Virus record (IMG/VR): IMGVR_UViG_3300032020_000845
Location: 1-64,000 of that record
DNA: 64,000 nucleotides
Strand: one strand, 5' to 3'
Origin: a virus
This document shows, in pieces, positions 55,104 through 63,222 of the stretch (position 1 is its first letter; each line of letters starts with the position of its first letter). The notes beneath the pieces are model-generated. The model was not told the DNA's origin. It worked only from the letters and a program-made list of their open reading frames with translations, and ran no database searches. A program made the position numbers and the translations under genes.

Positions 55104-55646
55104 ATGGCAGAAAAGGTTTTAGCTAAAGATGCTGAGATAAATAGTGTCTATTTGACACGCGGAGGTAAACAGGTAGATGCTAAAGGGAAAGAGAGTTTAT
55201 GGGGATTTCATCCTGTGCGTGTCCTTCGCAAAGAATTTCAAAAGGATGAAATTATAAAAGTGGCAGTTCTTACTCCTTGGGATACTGAATTGCCATTAGA
55301 CCCTAATTATCCGTTAGAGGTAACAGATTTGCAAACGTTACCAGCTGAAAGTACTTCTATATTGACAGATCGTAAAGTTTCTTTTGATGATGAAGCTCCT
55401 CCAGAATATATTGAGAAGTTAAAAACTACAAAGAAGGAAGAACAGGTTCGTGAAGATCCACACAAAGACAATAAAAGTATAGTTGTTGAAGAATTGAAAA
55501 AGGGAACGCCTCTGAAACAGATTGTGGAAAAGGTAGAAGGAATGGATTATCACGCTGTTTATAGTTATGTTTCGCAATTGAAAAAGAACGGAGTATACAA
55601 AATTCAAAAAGTTGGAAAGGGAATATTTAAAATAGTGGAGGGATAA
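55104..55646 (+). CDS. unknown protein with C-terminal winged-helix-like region
   Basis: A 180-residue protein directly behind promoter copy 5. The N-terminal 90 residues are beta-rich (SLWGFHPVRVLRKEFQKDEIIKVAVLTPWDTELPL); a charged linker follows (TTKKEEQVREDPHKDNK). The C-terminal 60 residues look like a small winged helix: IVVEELKKGTPLKQIVEKVEG..YHAVYSYVSQLKKNGVYKIQKVGKGIFKI. It may bind DNA. Family unknown. Confidence 0.5.
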   Translation: MAEKVLAKDAEINSVYLTRGGKQVDAKGKESLWGFHPVRVLRKEFQKDEIIKVAVLTPWDTELPLDPNYPLEVTDLQTLPAESTSILTDRKVSFDDEAPPEYIEKLKTTKKEEQVREDPHKDNKSIVVEELKKGTPLKQIVEKVEGMDYHAVYSYVSQLKKNGVYKIQKVGKGIFKIVEG

Positions 55647-55648
55647 AG

Positions 55649-55765
55649 ATGACGTGTCCAAAGTGTGGATCTAAAATGACTCAAGGTTCAAGTCACGCCG
55701 ATTATGGACATTCTCAATGGGAATGTCATAATTGTGGATATTGCGAAGTAATTACGGAGGAATAA
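55649..55765 (+). CDS. 38-residue zinc-ribbon peptide
   Basis: A short frame with TGGAGGGATAA upstream. It has a full four-cysteine ribbon: TCPKCGSKM near the start and WECHNCGYCEV near the end, with Gly/His/Ser in between. The motif itself supports this being a real protein despite its length. Function unknown. Confidence 0.6.
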   Translation: MTCPKCGSKMTQGSSHADYGHSQWECHNCGYCEVITEE

Positions 55766-55766
55766 A

Positions 55767-56078
55767 ATGAGCGTTCTTATTATGAGATATAAAAATCAAA
55801 AGGAAAAGGAATGTATAAAGATTTCTGGAGTAGACTTTGGTAGTTATTTGGAAATAGTGGAAGAAAATCGAAAATTTATTTTGTGTAAGAGATCTGGTTA
55901 CTTGGGTTGGATAGGTATAGGAATGCAACATTATTATCCGCCAAAGTTTTTATTATTTGAGAAAGAGATGGTGCAGGATACTGTGAAAGATTGTTTAGGA
56001 AGAAGTTTCAAATATAATCGAAAAACAAAAAAGCAAGTTATGAAAAAAGCTATGAAAGCTTTGAAAGAAGGAGAATAA
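55767..56078 (+). CDS. small protein, unknown
   Basis: A 103-residue protein with GGAGGAATAAA upstream. It has KCIKISGVDFGSYLEIVEENRKFILCKRSG, beta-rich, and an aromatic GMQHYYPPKF; the end is strongly basic (KYNRKTKKQVMKKAMKALKE). No family recognised. It precedes the kinase-DpdA pair by 16 nt. Confidence 0.45.
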   Translation: MSVLIMRYKNQKEKECIKISGVDFGSYLEIVEENRKFILCKRSGYLGWIGIGMQHYYPPKFLLFEKEMVQDTVKDCLGRSFKYNRKTKKQVMKKAMKALKEGE

Positions 56079-56094
56079 ATTTAGGAGGAAATAC

Positions 56095-56625
56095 ATGAAA
56101 ATTCTATTAGTAGGATCTCACGGAACTGGAAAATCTACTTTAGCAAAAGAAATTCAAAGAGTTTTTCCACCTCCTTTTTATATTATTGATAATATTCATC
56201 GTGATGCAAAAGCGAATGGATTTGAAATAAACAAAACTGATGATGTAATTAGCCAAATAGAAACGGTTCGAAGATATCTGCGAGAAATAGGAGTAAAGGA
56301 TAATTTTGTTTCTGTAGATAGTATAATACGACAAACCGCATATGCAATATGTAATAATTTACCCGAACCTGTTATTGGTTTAATGAAAGAGTTATGCTAT
56401 GTTGAAAGAGCTTATTTTGCAAATATTATTTTCTATTTTCCAATAGATTTTTCTTTAGTGAAAGATGGTATTAGAGATGAAGATATTGAGTTTCAAAAAA
56501 AGATTGATGTTGAGATTGTAAATTTGTTGAACATTTATTATTGGAATATGTGTCATACAGTAACAGGAACAGTTTCACAACGAAGTGATAAAGTTGTTAA
56601 AATACTTGAACTTTGTAAGAGGTAG
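56095..56625 (+). CDS. P-loop nucleotide-kinase-like ATPase
   Basis: A 176-residue protein with Walker A GSHGTGKST (residues 7-15) and the layout of the AAA_28/NadR-type P-loop kinases: PFYIIDNIHRDAKANGF as acceptor loop, DNFVSVDSIIRQ with a Walker-B-like Asp, and YFPIDFSLVKDGIRDED as lid. These proteins are often taken for nucleotide or nucleoside kinases. The next gene, the DpdA-like transglycosylase, begins immediately after its stop, so a link to modified-base metabolism is possible but not shown. Confidence 0.65.
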   Translation: MKILLVGSHGTGKSTLAKEIQRVFPPPFYIIDNIHRDAKANGFEINKTDDVISQIETVRRYLREIGVKDNFVSVDSIIRQTAYAICNNLPEPVIGLMKELCYVERAYFANIIFYFPIDFSLVKDGIRDEDIEFQKKIDVEIVNLLNIYYWNMCHTVTGTVSQRSDKVVKILELCKR

Positions 56626-57444
56626 ATGCAAGTGAAAGTTTGTCATATTGTTCCAACAAGTTATATTGAAGTTTGTAATCGAAACTCCTTTATGCATCTT
56701 TTAATTGCTCAAGAAGTTTTGAACAACGAAAAATATAGAGAAGCATATTTGGATAGAAGTTTGAAAGGGGATTTTCTTATAATGGATAATGGGGCATTTG
56801 AATATGGAGATGCTGCTTCTCTTGGAGATATTATTAAAGCTACAGAATTAGTTCAAGCACGTGAATTAGTTTTACCTGATTGTTATCTTGATGGAGGAGT
56901 AACTACTGTAAGAGTTATCAACGCTTTGAAAGCATTAATGAAATATAAATTATTAGAAAAGTTTAAAGAACCAATTTATTTAATGGCTGTTCCTCAGGGA
57001 AAAACAGAAAAGGAATATATGAAATGTTTTTCGGAAATATTGTCTATTGATGAAATTGCCACTATTGGATTTTCATATGGAGCAATAGGTAAATCATTTG
57101 AAGGATATAATCTCCCTCAATGTCTTTTAAGACCAATGGCGATTAGTTACTTAAATCAACATTTTGATTTAAAAAATTCAGGCAAAGATTTTCATTGTTT
57201 AGGTATTGGAGGACATCCTATTGAGATTAACTTTTTGAAACGTTTTGGATTTATTAGAAGTGTTGATTCTTCAAAAGCATTTGTATGTGCTGTAAAAGGG
57301 ATTGATATTACTAAAGTTTTACCAGCTCATTATATCTCTCCTGAAAGACCTGCAGATTACTTTGATATTCAGGTTTCAGAAAATATTGTAACACTTGCTT
57401 TGAAAAATATAAAAACGATGGAAAAGTATAATAATGAGGAGTAA
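56626..57444 (+). CDS. dpdA: DpdA-like DNA 7-deazaguanine transglycosylase
   Basis: A 272-residue protein of the TGT/DpdA superfamily as found in phages. DNGAFEYGDA (about residues 53-62), ELVLPDCYLDGGVTTVR (about 84-100), LMAVPQGKTEKEY, GFSYGA and HCLGIGGHPIEI..FIRSVDSSKA match phage DpdA proteins, whose Asp residues act in base exchange. It should swap guanine in DNA for a 7-deazaguanine made by the FolE2/QueD/QueE/QueC operon at 42.6-46.4 kb. It is shorter than tRNA TGT and lacks its C-terminal zinc site, as expected for DpdA. Confidence 0.78.
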   Translation: MQVKVCHIVPTSYIEVCNRNSFMHLLIAQEVLNNEKYREAYLDRSLKGDFLIMDNGAFEYGDAASLGDIIKATELVQARELVLPDCYLDGGVTTVRVINALKALMKYKLLEKFKEPIYLMAVPQGKTEKEYMKCFSEILSIDEIATIGFSYGAIGKSFEGYNLPQCLLRPMAISYLNQHFDLKNSGKDFHCLGIGGHPIEINFLKRFGFIRSVDSSKAFVCAVKGIDITKVLPAHYISPERPADYFDIQVSENIVTLALKNIKTMEKYNNEE

Positions 57445-57446
57445 AA

Positions 57447-57650
57447 ATGAGTAAAGTACAAATAGAAGCAAAACATAGACCAGCTTGTATTTATTGTGGT
57501 AAAAGAACAGATTTATTAATGTCAGCACATCGGAATGAAGTTGGTAATATGGTTGGGTGGATATTTGTGTGTGAAGAAGATTTCGAAAAGGTAGCTGGTC
57601 AAGATATAGTTATTGAATTTAATAAAGATAAGGGAACAAGAGTAGTGTAA
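57447..57650 (+). CDS. small zinc-finger-like protein
   Basis: A 67-residue protein with GAGGAGTAAA upstream, 2 nt after the DpdA-like gene. CIYCGKRTDLLMSAHRNEVGNMVGWIFVCEEDF has a CxxC plus His/Cys, enough for one zinc site. It is possibly co-translated with the transglycosylase. Function unknown. Confidence 0.5.
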   Translation: MSKVQIEAKHRPACIYCGKRTDLLMSAHRNEVGNMVGWIFVCEEDFEKVAGQDIVIEFNKDKGTRVV

Positions 57651-57671
57651 AGTAAATATTAGGAGATAAAA

Positions 57672-58706
57672 ATGACAAAAAAAGGGAAAAGTGAAATTCC
57701 TACTGATCCAAATGAATTTAAGGAATATATCAGAAAAAAGTATAAAGATAAAATAAGAAACTTAGAATCTACTAGTAAAACGGAAAAAGCTTATTCTACT
57801 GGAATTATTACTGTTGACATTGCTTCTGGTATTGGAGGATTTCCTCGGGGTAATATGATTGAAATTTTTGGTCCTGAAAGTAGTGGTAAAAGTCTTTTAG
57901 TTTTACAAGCAATGGGACACGCCCAAAAGAAATATAATAAACCTTCAGTTTATTTTGACCTTGAATATGGAACTCCGAAAGAGTGGATGAAAATTTATGG
58001 TATAAATACAGATATGATTGAAGCAGTTGGTCAAGTAAGCGCTGAAGAAGCTTTTGATATGGCGTTAGACTTCGTTTGTAGCGGCTTGTATGCCTATGTA
58101 GTCATTGATTCTGTTGTAGGATTAGTTCCCCAAGCAGAAATTGAAGGGACAATGGAAGATCAACAAATGGCTGCTCTTGCTCGTATAATGGGTAAAGGGT
58201 TACGGAAAATTGCTCCAGAATTGAATAAGACAGAAACTTGTTTAATTTTTGTGAATCAAGTAAGAGATGCTGTTGGAGTTATGTGGGGAGATCCAGAAAA
58301 AACTCCTGGTGGCAGAGCTTTAAAATTTTATGCTGCTCAACGATATAAAGTCAAAAAGATTTTGAAGTCGGATGTGAAAACTGGAGATTTACTTATTGGA
58401 CATAGTATTGATGTATGTGTTGTTAAAAATAAATTAGCTCCTCCAAAAAGACGTGGACAGTTTCCTATTCTTTATGAAAAAGGAGTTGACTTTGAATTAT
58501 TGCTTTTCGAAGAGGGTATTGGTAAAGGAGTAATACGTAGAGCCGGAAATAAGTATTCTCTTGTTGCAGATGAAAAGGTTAATGCAAATAGTAAAGATGC
58601 TTTTATTGAATTATTAAAGGATCCGGTGATGTATGATTTGGTGTATAATAAGATCTGGGAAAAGAGAAACGATATATTACAACAAAAGGATGTGGAGGAT
58701 TTTTAA
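57672..58706 (+). CDS. recA: RecA recombinase
   Basis: A 344-residue RecA. Motifs are STGIITVDIASGIGGFPRGN, Walker A GPESSGKSLL (about residues 65-74), VYFDLEYGTPKEW, VVIDSVVGLVPQAEIEG (Walker B and the switch), LARIMGKGLRKI, and the L2-region CLIFVNQVRDAVGVMWGDPEKTPGGRALKFYA. It mediates strand exchange in phage recombination and recombination-dependent replication, with UvsW, SSB-like and half-Rad50 proteins encoded in the same window. AGGAGATA precedes the ATG. Confidence 0.95.
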   Translation: MTKKGKSEIPTDPNEFKEYIRKKYKDKIRNLESTSKTEKAYSTGIITVDIASGIGGFPRGNMIEIFGPESSGKSLLVLQAMGHAQKKYNKPSVYFDLEYGTPKEWMKIYGINTDMIEAVGQVSAEEAFDMALDFVCSGLYAYVVIDSVVGLVPQAEIEGTMEDQQMAALARIMGKGLRKIAPELNKTETCLIFVNQVRDAVGVMWGDPEKTPGGRALKFYAAQRYKVKKILKSDVKTGDLLIGHSIDVCVVKNKLAPPKRRGQFPILYEKGVDFELLLFEEGIGKGVIRRAGNKYSLVADEKVNANSKDAFIELLKDPVMYDLVYNKIWEKRNDILQQKDVEDF

Positions 58707-58708
58707 AT

Positions 58709-58987
58709 ATGAATAATTCAGTTCCTAATACTCAGGAATTAGAAAAAATTAGTTTTAGTGGATTTGTTTTTGTGGTGAGTGTTAATATGTGGGTTGTTAG
58801 ATTTTCTTCTGAAGATGAATGGACAGCAATTCCTCGAGATGTTTTAGAACCTAACAAATACTTAGAACAAATTATATCTTTTGAGACATTGATTGGAAGA
58901 CTTTTTATATCAGGATATAGAGGAACGGCGGAAATACTTTTGAAACAAATAGAAGATAGTAAAGAAAGAGATCATTACAAAGGTTAA
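58709..58987 (+). CDS. unknown small protein
   Basis: A 92-residue protein directly after RecA. The N-terminal part is beta-rich (SGFVFVVSVNMWVVRFSSEDEWTAIP). The ribosome site is GGAGG inside the end of recA. No family recognised. Confidence 0.45.
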   Translation: MNNSVPNTQELEKISFSGFVFVVSVNMWVVRFSSEDEWTAIPRDVLEPNKYLEQIISFETLIGRLFISGYRGTAEILLKQIEDSKERDHYKG

Positions 58988-59000
58988 AGGAGAAAGTAAA

Positions 59001-59120
59001 ATGAATTGGCCAAAAGCTTGTGCAAATATGGTTCTCATTGGTGGAGTAGTACTTGTTACTTTATTATTACATAATCCAAAATGTTTGTGGGCTCTTCTAT
59101 TTCTTATTATATGGAATTGA
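59001..59120 (+). CDS. 39-residue membrane peptide
   Basis: A short frame after AAAGGAGAAAG. Two hydrophobic stretches (MVLIGGVVLVTLLL and CLWALLFLIIW) separated by HNPK make a plausible hairpin membrane peptide. The ribosome site is good. Function unknown. Confidence 0.45.
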   Translation: MNWPKACANMVLIGGVVLVTLLLHNPKCLWALLFLIIWN

Positions 59121-59134
59121 TAAAGGAGGAACAA

Positions 59135-59524
59135 ATGTTTATTAAGAAGGATGTTACTCTTGAAAGATTAAAAGTAACTGTTCAAAAGGTGTTAACAGGA
59201 CACGTTTTAATGACTACAGAATTGGAATCATGTAGAAACGAAGTTATTAATGATTTGGTTTTTCGGTTAAAAGCAGAACTTATGGCAGAGAAATTAGAAG
59301 ATAGAAAGCAAACGGTTACTTTTGAGTTTCCGAAATCGTGGTGGCAACATTTTAAACAAGAATACTTTCCAAAATGGTTATTAAACAGATTTCCGGTTAA
59401 GCTCACATCTTGTGAGAAAACAGTTATATTTAAACGTTATGCAACTTATCCAGAACTTCCCGTAGTTTTTCCAGAGACTGGGAGAGTTGTTTTTAAAGAA
59501 TATGTAATTAAGAAGGAACAATAA
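59135..59524 (+). CDS. conserved phage protein, unknown
   Basis: A 129-residue protein; I start at the ATG 59135, which follows AAAGGAGGA. The segment VTFEFPKSWWQHFKQEYFPKWLLNRFPVK is an aromatic/basic pattern recurring in small phage proteins, with the YFPKWL..RFPVK part familiar to me. The final third returns to beta structure (TVIFKRYATYPELPVVFPETG). Function unknown. Confidence 0.55.
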   Translation: MFIKKDVTLERLKVTVQKVLTGHVLMTTELESCRNEVINDLVFRLKAELMAEKLEDRKQTVTFEFPKSWWQHFKQEYFPKWLLNRFPVKLTSCEKTVIFKRYATYPELPVVFPETGRVVFKEYVIKKEQ

Positions 59525-59818
59525 ATGTCTTTAAAAATTGTTAAAATTACTAAAGGATATGGACGTAGAATTGGAAGTACTTTTGCTTACCAATGTTTTT
59601 GGGATTTTCTCCCAACTATATTAGAGGCGGAAATTGAAATTGATTTGGATAAAGAAGAAGATAAAGAGAAACTAAAAAAAATTAGTGCTCAATTATTTCA
59701 GGCGGCAAGAGCTCTCACAAACGCTGATATAAAAGCAACTAAAGAGAAAGATATTGAGTTTGCTAAATCTTTGGAAAAAATATTAGAAAAGGTGAATAAT
59801 GATCAAAGCACAAGTTGA
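59525..59818 (+). CDS. small protein, unknown
   Basis: A 97-residue protein. The first 45 residues (KIVKITKGYGRRIGSTFAYQCFWDFLPTILEAEIEID) look like a small globular domain; then comes a charged helix. It starts 1 nt after the previous stop and overlaps the next gene by 20 nt, so the three genes 59135-60374 are probably one unit near RecA and SSB. Confidence 0.5.
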   Translation: MSLKIVKITKGYGRRIGSTFAYQCFWDFLPTILEAEIEIDLDKEEDKEKLKKISAQLFQAARALTNADIKATKEKDIEFAKSLEKILEKVNNDQSTS

Positions 59819-60374
59819 AAATATTCCTTGGCTTGCAGAATTAGAAGAATTGCAAGAAAGATTTGAAAAGATATCTCCTTTAAACTATTCTGAAATAAAA
59901 GAAGAATTGGATGGTTATGTTGTTAAATTAGACCCTGATCCAAGTTCAAAAGGTTTAGACAGTTTAAATAAAAAAATAGCTGATGTTGATAGTTTTATAA
60001 GTAGGGTTGTTACTATTTTAACTAATGCAATAGCTAATGAAAATAAATTTGAATCTTTTTTTAGTGATGTAGTTGTATTTTATAATAAACATTTGAGAAT
60101 TCAGTTAAGACAAAAAGAAGTTGCAGATCTTTCGAATCAAAAGTTGCAACAAGCGGCTGCTGAAGAAAGAATAGAAGATATTGGAAGACTTAAATATGCT
60201 GTTGAGAAAACTTTAAATGATGCAAAAACACACACGAAGATATGTAAAGAGAAATTGGATAATTTAGATAAAACAAATAAAAATATTTCACGTCAAATAA
60301 CTGTGATACAAACGCAGTTAGAGGTGGGAGAAATTCAAAGAAAAGTAAGTGGAAGATTTAAAGATAGTTTTTAG
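59799..60374 (+). CDS. coiled-coil protein, unknown
   Basis: A 191-residue, almost fully helical protein. Long heptad-like stretches occur at about residues 10-25 and 100-185 (LRQKEVADLSNQKLQQAAAEERIEDI split over helices). Similar short coiled-coil proteins are found near SSB in phages. The end is basic (KVSGRFKDSF). No catalytic motif is seen. Confidence 0.5.
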   Translation: MIKAQVENIPWLAELEELQERFEKISPLNYSEIKEELDGYVVKLDPDPSSKGLDSLNKKIADVDSFISRVVTILTNAIANENKFESFFSDVVVFYNKHLRIQLRQKEVADLSNQKLQQAAAEERIEDIGRLKYAVEKTLNDAKTHTKICKEKLDNLDKTNKNISRQITVIQTQLEVGEIQRKVSGRFKDSF

Positions 60375-60387
60375 AAAGGAGAAAAAG

Positions 60388-60726
60388 ATGGCAGTGAAGA
60401 GTAAGAAAGAAATTAAGGAATGTATTAAGAAGTTGAAATTACTCAGAACGGGTATTCCTCATCATGATATCTTTGGAGGTGATAATTGGAAGGACATCGA
60501 TATTAAAATTGGTGTTCTTGAAAAATGTATAGAAGTCTGTTGTGATTACGATGGGATTGAAGATAAACTTCATGATAAATTAGATGAAATCGATATGGAA
60601 GGCGGAGATTGTTTTGATAGTCCGTATGTAAAAGCTTACGATTGGATCCTCGGGAATACAGATGACGAGTTAGTTTCTGATGATGATATAAAGATATTTT
60701 GTAAGAATAAGAAGAAAAAGAAATAA
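60388..60726 (+). CDS. small charged protein, unknown
   Basis: A 112-residue protein; I start at the ATG 60388 after AAAGGAGAAA. Three cysteines and several Asp-rich turns (DDELVSDDDIKIF) are seen, and it ends in five lysines. No family recognised. Confidence 0.45.
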   Translation: MAVKSKKEIKECIKKLKLLRTGIPHHDIFGGDNWKDIDIKIGVLEKCIEVCCDYDGIEDKLHDKLDEIDMEGGDCFDSPYVKAYDWILGNTDDELVSDDDIKIFCKNKKKKK

Positions 60727-60738
60727 GGAGGTAATGAA

Positions 60739-60954
60739 GTGAGAAAACAAAATGGTATAGTTTATTTAATTACTTTTATAATGGGAATATTGGGACAAGT
60801 AGTATTAAGATTTGTTTCAATTTGGGTATTTTGGAATTTAGTAGTAACTAAATTGTTTAAAGTTCCCTCTTTAAACATTCTTAATATTATATTAATACTC
60901 TTTGCTTGGTTTTTAGTTTCAATAAAATTAAATATTAACTTTAAGAAAAATTAA
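60739..60954 (+). CDS. two-pass membrane protein
   Basis: A 71-residue protein starting at GTG with AAGGAGGTAATG upstream. Two hydrophobic segments, about residues 6-32 and 42-65, are separated by VTKLFKVPS. It lies between cytoplasmic DNA-metabolism genes. Function unknown. Confidence 0.55.
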   Translation: MRKQNGIVYLITFIMGILGQVVLRFVSIWVFWNLVVTKLFKVPSLNILNIILILFAWFLVSIKLNINFKKN

Positions 60955-60967
60955 AGGAGGTGTAATA

Positions 60968-61438
60968 ATGGTTATTAAGGGTGAAGTAGAGAAAAATGTC
61001 TGGTTAGATACCGACGGATCATTCACTGCTAAACTGATTAATGTAGAAGAAAAACAGTTTGCATTTGACCCTGCTCTTCAATTTACTTTTGAAATACTTG
61101 TTGATTCTACTAATGAAGGGAAACAAGTTACAGGGCTCACCAGTAAAAGAGTAACGCCAGACAATAAAACAGCAAAATGGATTAAGGCTCTTGATCCGAA
61201 CTTTGATCCTGAGATTGGAAGGACTTTTGATTTTGATTATCTTAAGGAAAAGGTTTGTCGCATTTTGGTTGAACAGAACAAAGAGTATTTCAATGTGGTA
61301 AAGTGTAGAGCTCTAAAGCCGGAAGAGTTAGTCATTTTAGAAAAAGTAAAGAAACCAACTCCAGCGCCTGTAGAAAAGAAAGAAGAGAAAAAGGAAAAGC
61401 CTAAAACTACTCCAGCTGATGCTGACATTGATTTTTAA
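60968..61438 (+). CDS. single-stranded-DNA-binding-like protein
   Basis: A 156-residue protein with AAAGGAGGTG upstream. The N-terminal 110 residues have the strand pattern of an OB-fold-like phage DNA-binding domain (DGSFTAKLINVEEKQFAFDPALQFTFEIL). A long Pro/Lys/Glu linker (PAPVEKKEEKKEKPK) leads to an acidic hydrophobic tip DADIDF, the organisation of bacterial SSB tails (D-D-I-P-F) that bind partner proteins. It is thus a candidate phage SSB, ending in its own terminator. Confidence 0.6.
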   Translation: MVIKGEVEKNVWLDTDGSFTAKLINVEEKQFAFDPALQFTFEILVDSTNEGKQVTGLTSKRVTPDNKTAKWIKALDPNFDPEIGRTFDFDYLKEKVCRILVEQNKEYFNVVKCRALKPEELVILEKVKKPTPAPVEKKEEKKEKPKTTPADADIDF

Positions 61439-61448
61439 TAATGAATTT

Positions 61449-61483
61449 GGAGAGAGTAGTAATCCTACTCTCTCCTTGTTTTG
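61449..61483 (+). terminator. strong Rho-independent terminator
   Basis: GGAGAGAGTAG (61449-61459) pairs perfectly with CTACTCTCTCC (61465-61475), with a 5-nt loop, followed by TTGTTTTG. It ends the SSB-like transcript. The 3' side of the stem is only 11 nt from the next start codon at 61487. Confidence 0.9.
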
Positions 61484-61486
61484 ATT

Positions 61487-62620
61487 ATGAAAATTAAAAA
61501 ATTACAAATTAAGAATTTTCAATCTCATAAAGACACAACTTTAGCATTTGATGAGGGATTGAATGTTATAGTTGGATCTACCAATACTGGAAAATCTGCT
61601 ATTTTAAGGGCTTTGAAAAAGGTGATAAGAGACACTCCAAGTGGAAATAATTTTGTGAATGTAGATGAGAAAGAATGTGTTATTAATGTTACAACCGAAA
61701 ATGATACTATAACACGTAGGATCGCCGTGTCTTCTAATGGAGATACTAAGACAAATGAGTATATTTTGAATGGTGTGCTGTTTGCTAAGTTTGGAAAAGA
61801 AGTTCCTATTGAGATTATAAATGCATTAAGAATGTCTGAAATTGATTTTGATACAATTAAATTGGATTTAAATTTTGCAGATCAACTCGAAGGTCCTTTT
61901 TTATTGACATCTCCTCCTTCTTTAAAAGCAAAAGTTTTAGGAAAGTTAACTGGCGTTGACGTTTTAGACCGTTCTATTATTCAGACAAATAAATATTTGA
62001 GACAATTGTCTGGAGAAATTAAAAATTATACTGGAGAAATACAAAAATTAGAAAAAGAGTTGTCTGAGTTTATTGATATACAAAAATGTGATGAAGAGTT
62101 AAATAATTTAAAACAGTTACTAAATAAAGTTGAACAAGATATTTTGTTGTTAGAAAAATTGCAAATTCTAAAGCTTAATTTAGATGCTGTAGTAACACAA
62201 GGTAAACGAGTTAAAAAAGATGTTGAAAAACTTGGAATAGTTGATACGATTACTTTTGATGATATTGAAAAGACTTTTGTTTTATTTCAAAAAACAAATG
62301 ATTTAAATGTTCAGATAAAGGATATTGATATTAAAGAAAAACGATTACAAATTGAGTTAGAACGTTTTCAGAGTATTCAAGAAATTGATTTTAGTGTTGT
62401 TGAATCTGTTGTGGTTCAGTTAGAAAGAACTGTTAGTTTAGAAAATGAGTTAGTAATTTTTGATGAAATAAAAACTTGTGAGAAGGGCATTGAAAATTTA
62501 AATATGCTTATCGGAACAAAAGTTAAAGAATTAAAAATGTTTTTAGAAATACTAAAAGTTTGTCCAACTTGTGGGCAAGAGTTATCCAATAATGTTATAA
62601 ATGAAATAGTAAAGGAGTAA
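61487..62620 (+). CDS. Rad50/SbcC-like ATPase, N-terminal half with zinc hook
   Basis: A 377-residue protein resembling the first half of a Rad50/SbcC/gp46 protein. KIKKLQIKNFQSHKDTTLAFDEGLNVI.GSTNTGKSAIL holds Walker A (about residues 30-37). Coiled coil occupies about residues 175-345. A hook-type CPTCG (about residue 357-361) lies close to the end. The C-terminal half with the signature and Walker B motifs is absent, and no gene after it in the window supplies it. The ATG 61487 has no SD and sits behind a terminator stem; a TTG at 61481 is an alternative. Confidence 0.75.
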   Translation: MKIKKLQIKNFQSHKDTTLAFDEGLNVIVGSTNTGKSAILRALKKVIRDTPSGNNFVNVDEKECVINVTTENDTITRRIAVSSNGDTKTNEYILNGVLFAKFGKEVPIEIINALRMSEIDFDTIKLDLNFADQLEGPFLLTSPPSLKAKVLGKLTGVDVLDRSIIQTNKYLRQLSGEIKNYTGEIQKLEKELSEFIDIQKCDEELNNLKQLLNKVEQDILLLEKLQILKLNLDAVVTQGKRVKKDVEKLGIVDTITFDDIEKTFVLFQKTNDLNVQIKDIDIKEKRLQIELERFQSIQEIDFSVVESVVVQLERTVSLENELVIFDEIKTCEKGIENLNMLIGTKVKELKMFLEILKVCPTCGQELSNNVINEIVKE

Positions 62621-62621
62621 A

Positions 62622-62993
62622 ATGAGATTCAAAAAATTATTAATTCATGAAGTTTATACTGTAGGTGCTTTGGAAAGTAGTAATTTTGAGGTGAGAACTA
62701 TTATAGGAAGAAAAAGTTTTGCAAAAAATCATTATGTTAAATATGTAAATATTATTGGAGAGTCTAAAATAATAAAATGGAAAAGTTTTCAAAAATGGAT
62801 TCATAGAAAATCAGTTAAGTGGCTAGGATTTTATAATTCTAAAAAGAAAATATTTATAACTTTAACAAAACTTGCTGAACTTATGGTAAAACCTATAACT
62901 AGATCCTTTGATTATTATAGTATGTGTAAAAATTTAGTAATAGTAATTCCTATGGAAAATCAAGAAAATGAGGTAAAAAATGAGAGAAGATAA
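62622..62993 (+). CDS. basic protein, unknown
   Basis: A 123-residue Lys-rich protein with AAAGGAGTAAA upstream, 1 nt after the ATPase gene. Mixed beta/alpha pattern (KKLLIHEVYTVGALESSNFEVRTII). No family recognised. Its end overlaps the next gene by 14 nt. Confidence 0.45.
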   Translation: MRFKKLLIHEVYTVGALESSNFEVRTIIGRKSFAKNHYVKYVNIIGESKIIKWKSFQKWIHRKSVKWLGFYNSKKKIFITLTKLAELMVKPITRSFDYYSMCKNLVIVIPMENQENEVKNERR

Positions 62994-63204
62994 GAAAAGA
63001 AAACCAAAAAAGACTTTTACAAAGAAACGAGGATTACTTTGCATGGTTTGTAGAAGTGTAATTTGTTCTTGGGAACGTCATGATTTTCGTGCTTGTGTGT
63101 GCGGTGCAATTTTTGTTGATGGTGGCGATGACTATTTTCGGTGTGGAGGGACTGGAATAGAAAATCGTGAATATAAGGACGTAATTGTTCAATTTTTAAA
63201 GTAA
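62980..63204 (+). CDS. small zinc-ribbon-like protein
   Basis: A 74-residue protein with GAGGTAAAAA upstream. A very basic N-terminus (KKRKPKKTFTKKR) precedes LCMVCRSVICSW, FRACVCGAIFVDGGDDYFRCGG, which provides four or more cysteines for a zinc site. The 'C.CGaifvDGG.DY.R' pattern is one I recall from conserved phage proteins of unknown role. Confidence 0.6.
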   Translation: MREDKKRKPKKTFTKKRGLLCMVCRSVICSWERHDFRACVCGAIFVDGGDDYFRCGGTGIENREYKDVIVQFLK

Positions 63205-63222
63205 AATATAAAAGGAGTAAAA

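Noticed and set aside
58632-58650. Promoter-like GGTGTATAATAAG near the end of recA
   Set aside because: It encodes conserved-looking RecA codons (LVYNKIW), lacks the following ATAT and TTT context, and lies about 60 nt from the next start. Probably chance.
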